Assembly (NCBI RefSeq): GCF_031451695.1
Contig: NZ_JARWAM010000004.1
Span: 1 to 64,000 of the forward strand
DNA: 64,000 nucleotides
Source of the DNA: Franzmannia qiaohouensis
Lineage (GTDB): Bacteria; Pseudomonadota; Gammaproteobacteria; Pseudomonadales; Halomonadaceae
Direction of reading: 5' to 3'
Each line of letters begins with the position of its first letter. The first letter of the stretch is position 1. The notes below the pieces were generated by a model, which was not told the DNA's origin, did no database searches, and was given only the letters and a program-made list of their open reading frames with translations. The translations under genes and the position numbers were made by a program. Of this stretch, positions 25,410-34,323 are shown one piece after another.

Positions 25410-26393
25410 ATGCGTGCCAAGACACGGTTGTTTATCACCACTCTGCTGGCGAGCCTGATGGCGCTACCGGCGGCCGCCGAGGAGGACGCCCGCCCCCATG
25501 TGGTTGCCACCACCGGCATGATCGCCGACAGCGTACGCCAGGTGGCCGGCGAGCACGTCGAGGTTCGCGGCCTGATGGGGCCGGGTGTCGACCCGCACCT
25601 CTATCGCCAGACGCGCAGTGATATCTCGGCCATGACCCGTGCCGACGCGGTGTTCTGGAACGGCCTCTATCTCGAAGCCCAGCTCGACGGATTTCTCGCC
25701 CGTCTGGCCTCGCGCAAGCCGGTGGTCGCGGTCGCCGAGGCGGTGCCCGCCGAGCAGCGTCGTGCCGATGACGAGAGCCCCGACCAGCCCGACCCGCATG
25801 TATGGATGGACCCCAACCGCTGGCAGCACGCGGTGGACGCCATCGAGGTCACCCTCAGCGAACTGGCCCCCGAGCACGCCGACGATTTCGCCGCCAACGC
25901 CGACGCCTTCAAGCAGGAACTAAGCGCCCTCGACGACTACGCTCGCGAAATACTCGCCAGCGTGCCCGAGGACACGCGGGTACTGGTCACCGCCCACGAT
26001 GCCTTCGGCTATTTCGGCGACGCCTACGACTTCGAGGTGCTGGGTATCCAGGGCTTCTCCACCGAGAGCGAGGCCGGCCTGTCGCGCATCGAGGAGCTGG
26101 TCGCGATGCTGGTCGAGCGCCGCATCGGCGCCATCTTCGTCGAGTCCTCGGTGTCCGAACGCAACGTCCGCGCCCTGGTCGAAGGCGCTGCCGCGCGGGA
26201 CCATCAGGTGCGTATCGGCGGCGAGCTCTACTCAGATGCCATGGGCCCGCCCGGCAGCTACGAAGGCAGCTACCTGGGCATGCTCGACCACAACATGACC
26301 GTGATCGCCCGCGCCCTGGGCGGCGAGGCCCCCGCCGCCGGCCGACTCGGCAGGCTCGCTCAGGCCAACGCAGACAACGAGGACGCCAGGTGA
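25410..26393 (+). CDS. Metal ABC transporter substrate-binding protein (TroA/MntA-like)
   Basis: Cluster A-I periplasmic binding protein for Mn2+ or Zn2+, 327 residues. A signal peptide precedes the cleavage region PAAAEED. The metal ligands expected for the family are present: His in GVDPHLYRQTRSDI, His in DPHVWMDP, Glu in GIQGFSTESEAGLSRIEEL, and a late Asp. There is no long His-rich loop of the ZnuA type, which with the two-permease layout favours a TroA/MntA-type Mn/Zn protein. Its TGA overlaps the next gene's GTG (GTGA), so the operon is translationally coupled. Confidence 0.88.
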   Translation: MRAKTRLFITTLLASLMALPAAAEEDARPHVVATTGMIADSVRQVAGEHVEVRGLMGPGVDPHLYRQTRSDISAMTRADAVFWNGLYLEAQLDGFLARLASRKPVVAVAEAVPAEQRRADDESPDQPDPHVWMDPNRWQHAVDAIEVTLSELAPEHADDFAANADAFKQELSALDDYAREILASVPEDTRVLVTAHDAFGYFGDAYDFEVLGIQGFSTESEAGLSRIEELVAMLVERRIGAIFVESSVSERNVRALVEGAAARDHQVRIGGELYSDAMGPPGSYEGSYLGMLDHNMTVIARALGGEAPAAGRLGRLAQANADNEDAR

Positions 26394-27187
26394 ACGCCGC
26401 CCTGGACCCGGAGATTGCCGCCAGCCCGCTGGCTGTGCACGGCCTGACCGTCAGCTATGGCCGCAAGCCGGCGGTCTACTCGGTGGATTTCGTCACCCCG
26501 CCGGGCAGCATGACCGCGATCATCGGCCCCAACGGCGCTGGCAAGTCGACGCTGCTCAAGGCCGCGCTGGGCATCACCCGGCGCCTGTCCGGCGACGTGC
26601 GGGTGTTCGGCAAGCCCTACGCCGAGCAGTCGCGCCACGTGGCCTATGTGCCGCAGCGCTCGAGCGTCGACTGGGACTTCCCGGCCACCGTGCTCGACGT
26701 GGTGATGATGGGGCTCTATCGCGACCTGCGCTGGTGGCAGCTGACGCGTCGCCGCCACCGAGAGCAGGCCATGCAGAGCCTGTCGCGGGTCGGCATGGAG
26801 GCGTTCGCCGAGCGCCAGATCGGCCAGCTCTCCGGTGGCCAGCAGCAGCGCGTGTTCCTGGCCCGGGCACTGGTCCAGGACGCCGAGCTGATGATTCTCG
26901 ACGAACCCTTCGCCGGGGTCGACGCGGCCACGGAAAAAGCCATCGTCGAGGTGCTGAAGAGCCTCAAGGCACGCGGCAAGACGCTGCTCTGCGTGCACCA
27001 TGACCTGGCCACGGTGCGCGACTACTTCGACCACGTGCTGCTGATCAACGTGCGCCGCGTGGCCGCCGGCCGGGTGGATCAGGCGTTCACCTCCGCGGCG
27101 CTGCAGGAAGCCTACGGCGGCCGCTTGAGCGACGTCCAGCTGGCGCGCATCATCTGCCCTGCTGCCCATCTCACCCAGCGAGCCTGA
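26390..27187 (+). CDS. Metal ABC transporter ATP-binding protein (TroB/MntB-like)
   Basis: ATPase subunit of the Mn/Zn importer, 265 residues. Walker A GPNGAGKST, the Q-loop YVPQRSSVDWDFP, signature QLSGGQQQR, Walker B LMILDEPFAGVD and the H-loop VHHDLA are all present. I use the GTG at 26390, which overlaps the upstream TGA by four nt. No ATG begins the family N-terminus. The longer open frame from 25802 is a shadow inside the upstream gene. It is followed after three nt by the first permease. Confidence 0.92.
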   Translation: MNAALDPEIAASPLAVHGLTVSYGRKPAVYSVDFVTPPGSMTAIIGPNGAGKSTLLKAALGITRRLSGDVRVFGKPYAEQSRHVAYVPQRSSVDWDFPATVLDVVMMGLYRDLRWWQLTRRRHREQAMQSLSRVGMEAFAERQIGQLSGGQQQRVFLARALVQDAELMILDEPFAGVDAATEKAIVEVLKSLKARGKTLLCVHHDLATVRDYFDHVLLINVRRVAAGRVDQAFTSAALQEAYGGRLSDVQLARIICPAAHLTQRA

Positions 27188-27190
27188 CCC

Positions 27191-28417
27191 ATGCTGACCA
27201 CCTGGCTCGAACCCTGGGGCCGCGCGCTGCTCTTCGGCGCCGGCTACAACACCAGCCTGGTGACGCTGGGCGCCATGATCCTCGGCGCCAGCGCCGGCAT
27301 GATCGGCAGCTTCATCCTGCTGCGCAAGCGCTCGCTGGTCAGCGACGCAGTCAGCCACGCCACCCTGCCCGGCCTGACCCTGGCCTTCATCCTGATGGCC
27401 ACGCTGTGGGGCGACGGCCGCTGGTTGCCGGGGCTGCTGATCGGCGCTGCGGCGAGTGCCGCCTTCGGCCTGTGGGCGGTGCAGACCATTCGCGACCGCA
27501 CCCGGCTCGGCGAGGACGCTGCCATCGGCGCCATCCTCTCGACGCTGTTCGGCTTCGGCGTGGTGCTGATCACCGCCATTCAGTCAATGAACGTCGGCGG
27601 CCAGGCCGGCCTGACCGGCTACCTGGTCGGCGCCACCGCCGGCATGCTGGCCTCGGAGGCCACCCTGATCACCGCCTGCGCGCTGCTGCTGCTGGTCGCG
27701 GTGTTCGTCATGCGCCGCGCCTTCCTGCTGGTGTGCTTCGACGCCGACTACGCCACCACCCGCGGCCTCAACGCTCGGCACATCGATCTCATCATGCTGA
27801 TGCTGCTGCTGGCAGTAGTGGTCATCGGCCTCAAGGTCACCGGCTTGATCCTGATCGTCGCGCTGACCATCATTCCCCCGGTGACCGGCCGCTTCTGGAC
27901 CGATCGACCGCTGCGCATGGTGGCCATCGCCGCGCTGTGCGGCGCCCTGGCCGGCTATCTCGGCGTGACCCTGTCGAGCGTGCGCAGCGGGCTGCCCACC
28001 GGGCCGCTGATCGTGCTGGCCGCCTTCCTGCTGTTCGCCGTGTCGCTGCTGTTCTCGCCGCGGCGCGGCATCGTCGCCACCCTGGCCGCCCACCAGCGCT
28101 TCAAGCGCCGCGTGCACCTGCGCCAGGGGCTGCTGGCGCTGGCCCGCGACGACGCCATCTACGACGACCTGACGCTGCGCGTGCTGCGCCGCCGCGGCTA
28201 TATCCGTCGCGACGGCGTGGCCACACCGCTCGGCGCGAGCGCGGCCCGCGATGCCGAGCACGAGGAGCGGCTGTGGGCGCTATACCGCAACCGCTACCCT
28301 GATGAAGCCGCCCAGCTCGACCACCAGGGGCTGGTGCCGATCAACAGCGCCCTGCCGCCGGACACGGTGATCACCCTGGAGAGCGACCTGCAGCGCATCC
28401 CCGGGAGCGTGCAATGA
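27191..28417 (+). CDS. Metal ABC transporter permease with C-terminal winged-helix-like tail (TroC-like)
   Basis: Permease of the Mn/Zn importer, 408 residues. The first 290 residues are the usual eight or nine membrane segments, with LRKRSLVSDAVSHATLPG and the loop before LMLLLAVVVIGLKVTGLILIVALTIIPP. The remaining 110-120 residues are soluble and resemble a DtxR/MntR-type segment: DLTLRVLRRRGYIRRDGVATPLGASAARDAEHEERLW. Such tails are known on TroC/MntC-type permeases. What this one senses is not known. Its stop overlaps the next ATG by four nt (ATGA). Confidence 0.88.
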   Translation: MLTTWLEPWGRALLFGAGYNTSLVTLGAMILGASAGMIGSFILLRKRSLVSDAVSHATLPGLTLAFILMATLWGDGRWLPGLLIGAAASAAFGLWAVQTIRDRTRLGEDAAIGAILSTLFGFGVVLITAIQSMNVGGQAGLTGYLVGATAGMLASEATLITACALLLLVAVFVMRRAFLLVCFDADYATTRGLNARHIDLIMLMLLLAVVVIGLKVTGLILIVALTIIPPVTGRFWTDRPLRMVAIAALCGALAGYLGVTLSSVRSGLPTGPLIVLAAFLLFAVSLLFSPRRGIVATLAAHQRFKRRVHLRQGLLALARDDAIYDDLTLRVLRRRGYIRRDGVATPLGASAARDAEHEERLWALYRNRYPDEAAQLDHQGLVPINSALPPDTVITLESDLQRIPGSVQ

Positions 28418-29334
28418 GCGATTTCGTGATGCTCAGCCTGGTGCCGATGACCATTGCCGCCATCACCTGCATGAGCTGTGCGCTGCTCGGCAACTTCCTG
28501 GTACTGCGCCGCCAGAGCCTGATCGGCGACGCCATCAGCCACGTGGCGCTGCCCGGCATCGTCGCCAGCTTCCTGATCACGGGCACGCTGGCCGCCTCGG
28601 CGATGATGATCGGTGCCGGGGTCGCGGCGCTGATCACGGTGGTGATGATCGAACTGATCAAGCGGCTGGGTCAGGTCGAGGCCAGCGCGGCGATGGGCGT
28701 GGCGTTCACGGCAATCTTCGCCCTCGGCGTACTGATGCTCGAGTGGCACGGCGCCAGCGGCGTGCACCTCGACGTCGAGCACGCCCTGTACGGCAACCTC
28801 GAGAGCCTGATCTGGTTCGAGGGCCTCGGCTGGCACTCGCTGTTCGACCGCCAGGCGCTGGCCGACCTGCCCCCGCAGCTGGCGCGGGTCAGCTGGGTGG
28901 CGCTGCTGGTGGTAGTGTTCCTGATCGTGTTCCGGCGTGCGCTGGTGATCGGCAGCTTCGACGCCGAGTTCGCTGCCAGCATCAAGGCGCGCCCGGCCGT
29001 CGTCGACCTGCTGCTGGTAGTGATGGTGGCCATCACCGCGATTGCCGCCTTCGAGGCCGCCGGCTCGATCATCGTCATCGCCATGTTCATCTGCCCCGCT
29101 GCCAGCGCCCGGCTGCTGACCAACCACCTCGGCCAGCAGATCGCCTGGAGCCAGGTCCTGGCACTCATCTCGGCGCTGCTCGGCTATGTGCTGGCCGGCT
29201 ACGGCCCGGGCTGGTTCGGCCTCGACATGTCGCTGAGCGCCGCGGGCATGATCGCGACGGTATCGGGACTGATCCTGCTGCTGGCCTGCCTGTTCGGCCC
29301 CTATCGCCAGCGCGACGCCGCCGCCCGCGCCTGA
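28414..29334 (+). CDS. Metal ABC transporter permease (TroD-like)
   Basis: Second permease of the Mn/Zn importer, 306 residues, without a soluble tail. It has the typical layout: LGNFLVLRRQSLIGDAISHVALPG early, a conserved loop in the centre, and VMVAITAIAAFEAAGSIIVIAMFICPAASARLLT in the last third. It is coupled to the upstream permease by an ATGA overlap and closes the four-gene operon. Two different permeases suggest a heterodimeric channel, as in TroABCD. Confidence 0.92.
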   Translation: MSDFVMLSLVPMTIAAITCMSCALLGNFLVLRRQSLIGDAISHVALPGIVASFLITGTLAASAMMIGAGVAALITVVMIELIKRLGQVEASAAMGVAFTAIFALGVLMLEWHGASGVHLDVEHALYGNLESLIWFEGLGWHSLFDRQALADLPPQLARVSWVALLVVVFLIVFRRALVIGSFDAEFAASIKARPAVVDLLLVVMVAITAIAAFEAAGSIIVIAMFICPAASARLLTNHLGQQIAWSQVLALISALLGYVLAGYGPGWFGLDMSLSAAGMIATVSGLILLLACLFGPYRQRDAAARA

Positions 29335-29469
29335 GCCACCCCCGGCCCTGGCCATCGCTGCCCAGCATTGCCGGATGGCGAATGGTGCATTTGCCGTTCA
29401 CCGGCTGTCGCGGCGCCGCCATCCGCGTAGCCTGGCTGTCTGGTTTGCCCTACTGCACCGGAGGCCGAC

Positions 29470-30270
29470 ATGGTCCAGTCACTGTTTATCTCCCACGGTT
29501 CCCCATCGCTGGTCATCAGCGACCACCCGGCGAGGGCCTTCCTCGTCGCGCTCGGCCCGCGGCTGCCGCGTCCGCGGGGCGCGCTGGTCATCTCGGCCCA
29601 CTTCGAGACGCCCGGGGTGACCCTCGGCAGCGCCGCGGCGCCGGCCACCCTGCACGACTTCTACGGCTTTCCCGACTCGCTCTACCGGATGCGCTACCCG
29701 GCCCCGGGCATGCCCGACACCGCGCGGCAGCTGGCAGACACCCTGCAGGGCCACGGCATCGCGGCCAGCCTCGACCCCGAGCGCCCCCTCGACCACGGCA
29801 TCTGGTCGCCGCTGTCGCTGGTCTGGCCCGAGGCCGAGGTGCCACTGCTGCCGGTCAGCGTGCCCATGGCCATGACCGCCCAGCAGCAGCTTGAGGTCGC
29901 GCGCCGGCTCGGCGAGTTCGCGGATACCCACGGACTGTGGCTGATCGGCTCCGGCGCGGCCACCCACAACCTCGGCGACCGCCGGCCGGAGGGCTCGCCG
30001 CCGGACGCCTGGGCGCTGGCCTTTCACGACTGGGCCAGCGAGGTGGCCGAGCGCGGCGACCTGGCGGCCCTCGCCGACTGGCAGCGCCAGGCGCCCGCCG
30101 CGCTCCATGCCCACCCCAGCCCCGAGCACTTCCTGCCGCTGCTGATGGTGGTCGGCGCCATGCAGGGCGAGCCGCTACGCGCGCTGCACCAGAGCTTCAG
30201 CTTCGGCAACCTCAGCATGCTGACCCTGGCCAGTCAGGCACTGGCAGATCAGTGGTCGGCTAGCGCCTGA
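29470..30270 (+). CDS. Class III extradiol ring-cleavage dioxygenase (DODA/YgiD-like)
   Basis: A 266-residue LigB-type dioxygenase of the DODA/YgiD group, non-haem metal enzymes that open catechol-type rings such as DOPA. Likely metal ligands are His in LFISHGSPSL, His in VISAHFETPG, and His in the PLDHGIWSPLSLVWP segment. The C-terminal HPSPEHFLPLLMVVGA is the usual signature. The start at 29470 follows GGAGG at six nt. It is a single gene with no ring-cleavage pathway beside it, so the natural substrate is open. Confidence 0.88.
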   Translation: MVQSLFISHGSPSLVISDHPARAFLVALGPRLPRPRGALVISAHFETPGVTLGSAAAPATLHDFYGFPDSLYRMRYPAPGMPDTARQLADTLQGHGIAASLDPERPLDHGIWSPLSLVWPEAEVPLLPVSVPMAMTAQQQLEVARRLGEFADTHGLWLIGSGAATHNLGDRRPEGSPPDAWALAFHDWASEVAERGDLAALADWQRQAPAALHAHPSPEHFLPLLMVVGAMQGEPLRALHQSFSFGNLSMLTLASQALADQWSASA

Positions 30271-30276
30271 GGAAAA

Positions 30277-30306
30277 CCAAAAAAAGGCGGCCCTAGCGGG
30301 CCGCCT
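30277..30306 (-). terminator. Intrinsic terminator of the acyl-CoA dehydrogenase gene
   Basis: AGGCGGCCC (30285-30293), a TAGC loop and GGGCCGCCT (30298-30306) form a perfect 9-bp stem. On the minus strand it is followed by TTTTTTGG. It lies 50 nt behind the minus-strand gene and also sits just behind the convergent dioxygenase gene. Confidence 0.88.
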
Positions 30307-30356
30307 CAAGCGGTTCAGTCAGAGCGCCTGACCGAGAGAGACAATCGCGTAGCCGG

Positions 30357-32162
30357 TTAGATCTCGAAGCCCAGGCCGAAGTCGTCGGCGGAGATCGCCA
30401 TCAGCGAGCCGGCGCCGGCCTGCACCATGGCGGCATGGGCGCGGGTGCGCGGCAGCAGGCGCTGATAGTAGAAGCGCGCGGTGTCGAGCTTGGTCCGGTA
30501 GAAGGCGCCCTCGTCGCCATCCTGGGCAGCGCTGGCCTGCTTGGCGGCGCGGGCGAACAGGTAGGCGAGGGTCACGTAGCCCGAGTACATCAGGTAGTCG
30601 ACGCTGGCGGCACCGACTTCCTCGCGGTCCTGCATCGCCTTCATGCCCACGCCCATGGTCAGCTCGCCCCACTCGGCGTTGAGCTTGGCCAGCGGCTTGA
30701 TGAATTCGGCCAGCGCCGGGTTATCGGCTTCGGCCTGGCAGAACTTGTGGATCTCCTTGGTGAACACCTTGAGCGTCTCACCCTGGCTCATCAGCACCTT
30801 GCGGCCCAGCAGGTCGAGGGCCTGGATGCCGGTGGTGCCCTCGTAGAGGCGGGTGATACGCGCATCGCGTACCAGCTGCTCCATGCCCCACTCCTGGATG
30901 AAGCCGTGGCCGCCGAACACCTGCACGCCCTCGTTGGTGGCCTCGAAGCCGACCTCGGTGAGGAACGCCTTGACGATCGGGGTCAACAGGCCCAGCAGGA
31001 TCTCGGCGCGCTCGCGTTCGGCGGCGTCCTGGCCGTGCTCGACCACGTCGACCATCTGCGCGGTGTACAGCACCAGCATCCGGCCGCCTTCGGCGAAGGC
31101 CTTCTGGGTCAGCAGCATGCGCCGCACGTCGGGGTGGACAATGATCGGGTCGGCGGCCTTCTCCGGCGCCTTGGGGCCGGACAGCGCGCGCATCTGCAGG
31201 CGGTCGCGGGCATAGCCAAGTGAATTCTGGAAGCTCGCCTCGATCAGGCCCAGGCCCTGGATGCCGACCCCGATACGCGCCACGTTCATCATCGTGAACA
31301 TGCACGCCAGGCCCTTGTTGGGCGCGCCGACCAGGTAGCCCTTGGCGGCGTCGAAGTTCATCACGCAGGTGGCGTTGCCGTGGATGCCCATCTTGTGCTC
31401 CAGCGAGCCGCACACCACGCCGTTGCGTTCACCGGGCTCGCCCGCCTCGTTGGGTAGATACTTCGGTACCACGAACAGCGAGATGCCCTTGGAACCCTCC
31501 GGGGCATCGGGCAGCTTGGCCAGCACCAGGTGGACGATATTCTCGGCCAGGTCGTGGTCGCCGGCGGAGATGAAGATCTTGGTGCCGGTAATCTCATAGC
31601 CGCCGTCATCGGTGGGCACCGCGCGGGTCTTGATCAGCCCCAGGTCGGTACCGCAGTGCGGCTCGGTAAGGCACATGGTGCCGGTCCACACGCCCTCGAC
31701 CAGCTTGGTCAGGTAGGTGGCCTTCTGCGCATCGCTGCCGTGGTGGCGCAGCGCATCGGCGGCGCCGTGGGAGAGCCCCGGGTACATGCCCCAGGCCAGG
31801 TTGGTGGCGCAGATCATCTCGGAGAGCACCATGCCCAGCGAGTGCGGCAACCCCTGGCCGCCGAACTCGGGCTCGGCGGAGAGGCTCGGCCAACCGCCTT
31901 CGACGTACTGCTGGTAGGCCTGCTTGAAGCCCTTGGGCGCCTTGACGTCGCCGCCCTCCAGCAGGCAGCCCTCTCGGTCGCCGCTCTGGTTGAGCGGCAG
32001 CAGCACCTCGCGGGAGAAACGCGCGCCCTCCTCGAGGATCGCCGCGACCACGTCCGGCGAGGCGTCGTCGCCTCCCGGCAGCGCAGCGTAGTGGCTGGGG
32101 AAGTCGAACATCTCGTCCATCACGAAGCGCAGGTCGCGCAGCGGGGCCTGATAGTCGGGCAT
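30357..32162 (-). CDS. Acyl-CoA dehydrogenase with C-terminal extension (DmdC-like)
   Basis: A flavin-dependent acyl-CoA dehydrogenase, 601 residues. It belongs to the long subgroup that includes 3-methylmercaptopropionyl-CoA dehydrogenase (DmdC) and related medium/long-chain enzymes. Motifs include WTGTMCLTEPHCGTDLG and FISAGDHD (FAD/substrate contacts), QVFGGHGFIQEWGMEQLVRDARITRLYEGTTGIQ, and a C-terminal four-helix extension with FARAAKQASAAQ. Its promoter region carries two CAAAC-N4-GTTTG-like palindromes. A TetR regulator and a thiolase follow upstream, so a role in fatty-acid beta-oxidation is likely. DMSP use is not indicated by the context. Confidence 0.9.
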   Translation of the reverse strand: MPDYQAPLRDLRFVMDEMFDFPSHYAALPGGDDASPDVVAAILEEGARFSREVLLPLNQSGDREGCLLEGGDVKAPKGFKQAYQQYVEGGWPSLSAEPEFGGQGLPHSLGMVLSEMICATNLAWGMYPGLSHGAADALRHHGSDAQKATYLTKLVEGVWTGTMCLTEPHCGTDLGLIKTRAVPTDDGGYEITGTKIFISAGDHDLAENIVHLVLAKLPDAPEGSKGISLFVVPKYLPNEAGEPGERNGVVCGSLEHKMGIHGNATCVMNFDAAKGYLVGAPNKGLACMFTMMNVARIGVGIQGLGLIEASFQNSLGYARDRLQMRALSGPKAPEKAADPIIVHPDVRRMLLTQKAFAEGGRMLVLYTAQMVDVVEHGQDAAERERAEILLGLLTPIVKAFLTEVGFEATNEGVQVFGGHGFIQEWGMEQLVRDARITRLYEGTTGIQALDLLGRKVLMSQGETLKVFTKEIHKFCQAEADNPALAEFIKPLAKLNAEWGELTMGVGMKAMQDREEVGAASVDYLMYSGYVTLAYLFARAAKQASAAQDGDEGAFYRTKLDTARFYYQRLLPRTRAHAAMVQAGAGSLMAISADDFGLGFEI

Positions 32163-32205
32163 CTTGCAATCTCCTCACGTCGGGCGCAGAAAGCACCGGC
32201 GGCGC

Positions 32206-32225
32206 TTTCAAACATGCGTTTGAAA
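32206..32225. promoter_or_regulatory. PsrA-like operator upstream of the acyl-CoA dehydrogenase gene
   Basis: TTTCAAAC-N4-GTTTGAAA is a perfect 8-4-8 inverted repeat, 44 nt before the start codon. It contains CAAAC-N4-GTTTG, which fits the published PsrA consensus (C/G)AAAC-N2-4-GTTT(G/C) of pseudomonads exactly. Confidence 0.7.
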
Positions 32226-32247
32226 TTAGCGCCCGAGCCACTCGGAG

Positions 32248-32263
32248 TCAAGCGTTCGTTTGA
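32248..32263. promoter_or_regulatory. Second PsrA-like half-symmetric site
   Basis: TCAAGC-GTTC-GTTTGA has the same spacing as the perfect palindrome 23 nt away, with one mismatch in the arms. It lies between that site and the TetR gene's stop codon at 32311. Confidence 0.5.
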
Positions 32264-32310
32264 TGATTGGCCTACCACCTTGGTGGTAGTCGGGACTCGC
32301 CCCGGCGGGG

Positions 32311-32889
32311 TCAGGAGGCGGGGCTGAGCACCATGTTGGCCAGCTCATCCGCCAGCTGGGCAGTGTTCATCGGCCCCTCGGGGTCGTACCAGCGCGCCGT
32401 CCAGTTAAGCGCGCCCAGGGCGAAGCGGGTGACGGTCGCCGGGTCGCCGTGTACCAGCCCCACCTCGCGGGCGTCGACGATGACCTGATGCCATAGCGCC
32501 TCGTAGGCGTCACGCAGGTGGGTGAGGTGCTCGCGGTCCTCGTCGTTGAGGCGCCGCCACTCATAGAGCGCCACGCCGTGGGCATGGCGATCGTCGTGCA
32601 GGGTCTCGAGGTGAACCCGGGCCAGCGCCACCAGCCGCGCACGGGGCGTCGGCGCGGCTTCGGCCATGGCCCGGCGGGCGCTGACCAGGGCGTTACGGGT
32701 ACTCTCCTCGATCACCGCACAGAGAATCTCCTGCTTGTCGGCGAAGTGGTGGAACAGGCTGCCCGACTTGATGCCCATCTCCTCGGCCAGCATGCGCACC
32801 GTGGTGCGGTCGAAGCCTTGCTGCATGAACAGCCGCGCGGCGATTTGGATCAGCTGCTGGCGGCGGGGCGAGTCGGTCGCTACATTCAT
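32311..32889 (-). CDS. TetR family transcriptional regulator
   Basis: A 192-residue TetR-type repressor. The helix-turn-helix is in about residues 10-55 (RQQLIQIAARLFMQQGFDRTTVRMLAEEMGIKSGSLFHHFADKQEILCAVIE). The C-terminal ligand domain is variable. I use the ATG at 32889; the frame continues 18 codons upstream into the control region. It stands between the acyl-CoA dehydrogenase and a divergent thiolase, next to several CAAAC/GTTTG sites, so it probably controls both and responds to an acyl-CoA. It may be a PsrA relative, but homology alone does not prove that. Confidence 0.85.
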   Translation of the reverse strand: MNVATDSPRRQQLIQIAARLFMQQGFDRTTVRMLAEEMGIKSGSLFHHFADKQEILCAVIEESTRNALVSARRAMAEAAPTPRARLVALARVHLETLHDDRHAHGVALYEWRRLNDEDREHLTHLRDAYEALWHQVIVDAREVGLVHGDPATVTRFALGALNWTARWYDPEGPMNTAQLADELANMVLSPAS

Positions 32890-32899
32890 CGCATTTACA

Positions 32900-32918
32900 C
32901 TAGCGCTTGCTTGGTTAT
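32900..32918. promoter_or_regulatory. Degenerate operator-like site between the TetR and thiolase genes
   Basis: TAGCGCTTGCTTGG in this stretch resembles AAGCGTTCGTTTGA of the site at 32248-32263. It lies in the 90-bp divergent region where an autoregulatory site is expected. The match is weak. Confidence 0.3.
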
Positions 32919-32979
32919 GCTGGAGCAAAGCATAGCCCCGCACGACGGGTCAATTGTCACCGCCTTCGAGGAGACCTCC

Positions 32980-34167
32980 ATGGCAGCATCCAACGATATC
33001 GTGATTCTTTCCGCCGCCCGCACCCCGATGGGCGGCATGCTGGGCAGCCTGTCGAGCCTCACCGCTCCCGAACTCGCCGCGGTGGCGATCCGTGCCGCCA
33101 TCGAGCGTGCCGGCATCGAACCCGACGAGATCGACGAGGGCTTTCTCGGCTGCGTGCTGCCCGGCGGGGTCAAGCAGGGCCCGGCGCGCCAGGCGATGCG
33201 CCAGGCCGGGATTCCCGACCAGATCGGTGCCACCACCATCAACAAGCTGTGTGGCTCGGGCATGAAGGCCGTGATGCTGGCTCACGACCTGATCCGCGCC
33301 GGCAGCGGAGAGCTGATCCTGGCCGGCGGCATGGAGTCGATGTCCAACGCCCCGCATCTCCTGACCAAGGCGCGCAGCGGCTATCGCCTGGGCCACGGCG
33401 AGCTCAAGGACCATATGTTCCACGACGGCCTCGAGGACGCCGAGACCGGCCAGCTGATGGGCGCCTTCGCCCAGCAGGTCGCCGACCAGCGCGGCTACGG
33501 CCGCGAGCGCATGGACGACTTCGCCATCGCCTCGCTGGAGCGCGCCATGGCCGCCCATGAGGCCGGCCACCTGACCGCCGAAATGGCCCCGGTGACGGTC
33601 ACCTCGCGCAGCGGCGAGACGCTGGTGGCGCACGACGAGCAGCCGTTCCAGGCCAAGCTCGACAAGATCCGCAGCATGCGCCCGGCGTTTGCCAAGGACG
33701 GCACCATCACCGCCGCCAACGCCAGCTCGATCTCCGACGGCGCCTCGGCGGTGATCGTCGCCAGCCGCGCCGCGGCCCAGGCCCACGGCCTGACGCCGAT
33801 TGCCCGAGTGCTCGGTCACAGCACTTTTTCGCGCCATCCCAGCGAGTTCACCATCGCCCCGGTGGGCGCCATCGCCGCGCTGCTCGAACGCCTCGACTGG
33901 ACGGTGGAGGACGTCGACCTGTTCGAGGTCAACGAGGCCTTCGCCGTGGTCACCCTGATGGCCATGGACGACCTCGAGATCCCTCACGCCAAGGTCAACA
34001 TCTTCGGCGGCGCCTGCGCCCAGGGCCACCCGGTGGGTTCTACCGGCTCGCGAATCATCGCCACCCTGATCAACGCCCTGCGCGTCACCGGCGGCAAGCG
34101 CGGCGTTGCCAGCCTGTGCATCGGCGGCGGCGAGGCTACCGCCATCGCCGTGGAGCTGGCCGACTAA
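32980..34167 (+). CDS. Acetyl-CoA C-acetyltransferase (thiolase)
   Basis: A thiolase of 395 residues that joins or splits acetyl-CoA and acyl-CoA units in ketone/PHB or beta-oxidation metabolism. The active-site Cys is in INKLCGSGMKAVMLA (about residue 91), the His in VNEAFAVVTLMAM, and the second Cys/His motif in CAQGHPVGSTGSRI and CIGGGEATA. The ATG at 32980 follows GAGGAG at six nt. The long frame upstream of it covers the TetR gene and is a shadow. It is divergent from the TetR gene and ends in a terminator. Confidence 0.93.
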   Translation: MAASNDIVILSAARTPMGGMLGSLSSLTAPELAAVAIRAAIERAGIEPDEIDEGFLGCVLPGGVKQGPARQAMRQAGIPDQIGATTINKLCGSGMKAVMLAHDLIRAGSGELILAGGMESMSNAPHLLTKARSGYRLGHGELKDHMFHDGLEDAETGQLMGAFAQQVADQRGYGRERMDDFAIASLERAMAAHEAGHLTAEMAPVTVTSRSGETLVAHDEQPFQAKLDKIRSMRPAFAKDGTITAANASSISDGASAVIVASRAAAQAHGLTPIARVLGHSTFSRHPSEFTIAPVGAIAALLERLDWTVEDVDLFEVNEAFAVVTLMAMDDLEIPHAKVNIFGGACAQGHPVGSTGSRIIATLINALRVTGGKRGVASLCIGGGEATAIAVELAD

Positions 34168-34186
34168 CCCCTTCCTGACTACCCGC

Positions 34187-34208
34187 GGCGCCCTCCTCCG
34201 AGGGCGCC
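34187..34208 (+). terminator. Terminator of the thiolase gene
   Basis: GGCGCCCTC (34187-34195), a CTCC loop and GAGGGCGCC (34200-34208) form a perfect 9-bp stem, 20 nt behind the stop. Only a weak U-tract (CGTTCCGCTCT) follows. Confidence 0.6.
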
Positions 34209-34254
34209 CGTTCCGCTCTCCCACCTTGCCCCTCGCCCATGCGATGGACGCCTT

Positions 34255-34274
34255 ATATACGCTTGAGCATATAT
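34255..34274. promoter_or_regulatory. ArsR-type operator candidate upstream of ACR3
   Basis: ATATACGCT-TG-AGCATATAT is an inverted repeat with one mismatch, about 50 nt before the ACR3 start. A further GCATATCAT lies nearby at 34281-34291. Dyads rich in ATAT are typical of ArsR operators, and a cleaner one precedes the arsenic GAPDH gene in this window. Confidence 0.45.
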
Positions 34275-34323
34275 GGTATTGCGCATATCATGGCGGCATC
34301 GTTTCTCCGCCAGGAGCCAGGCC

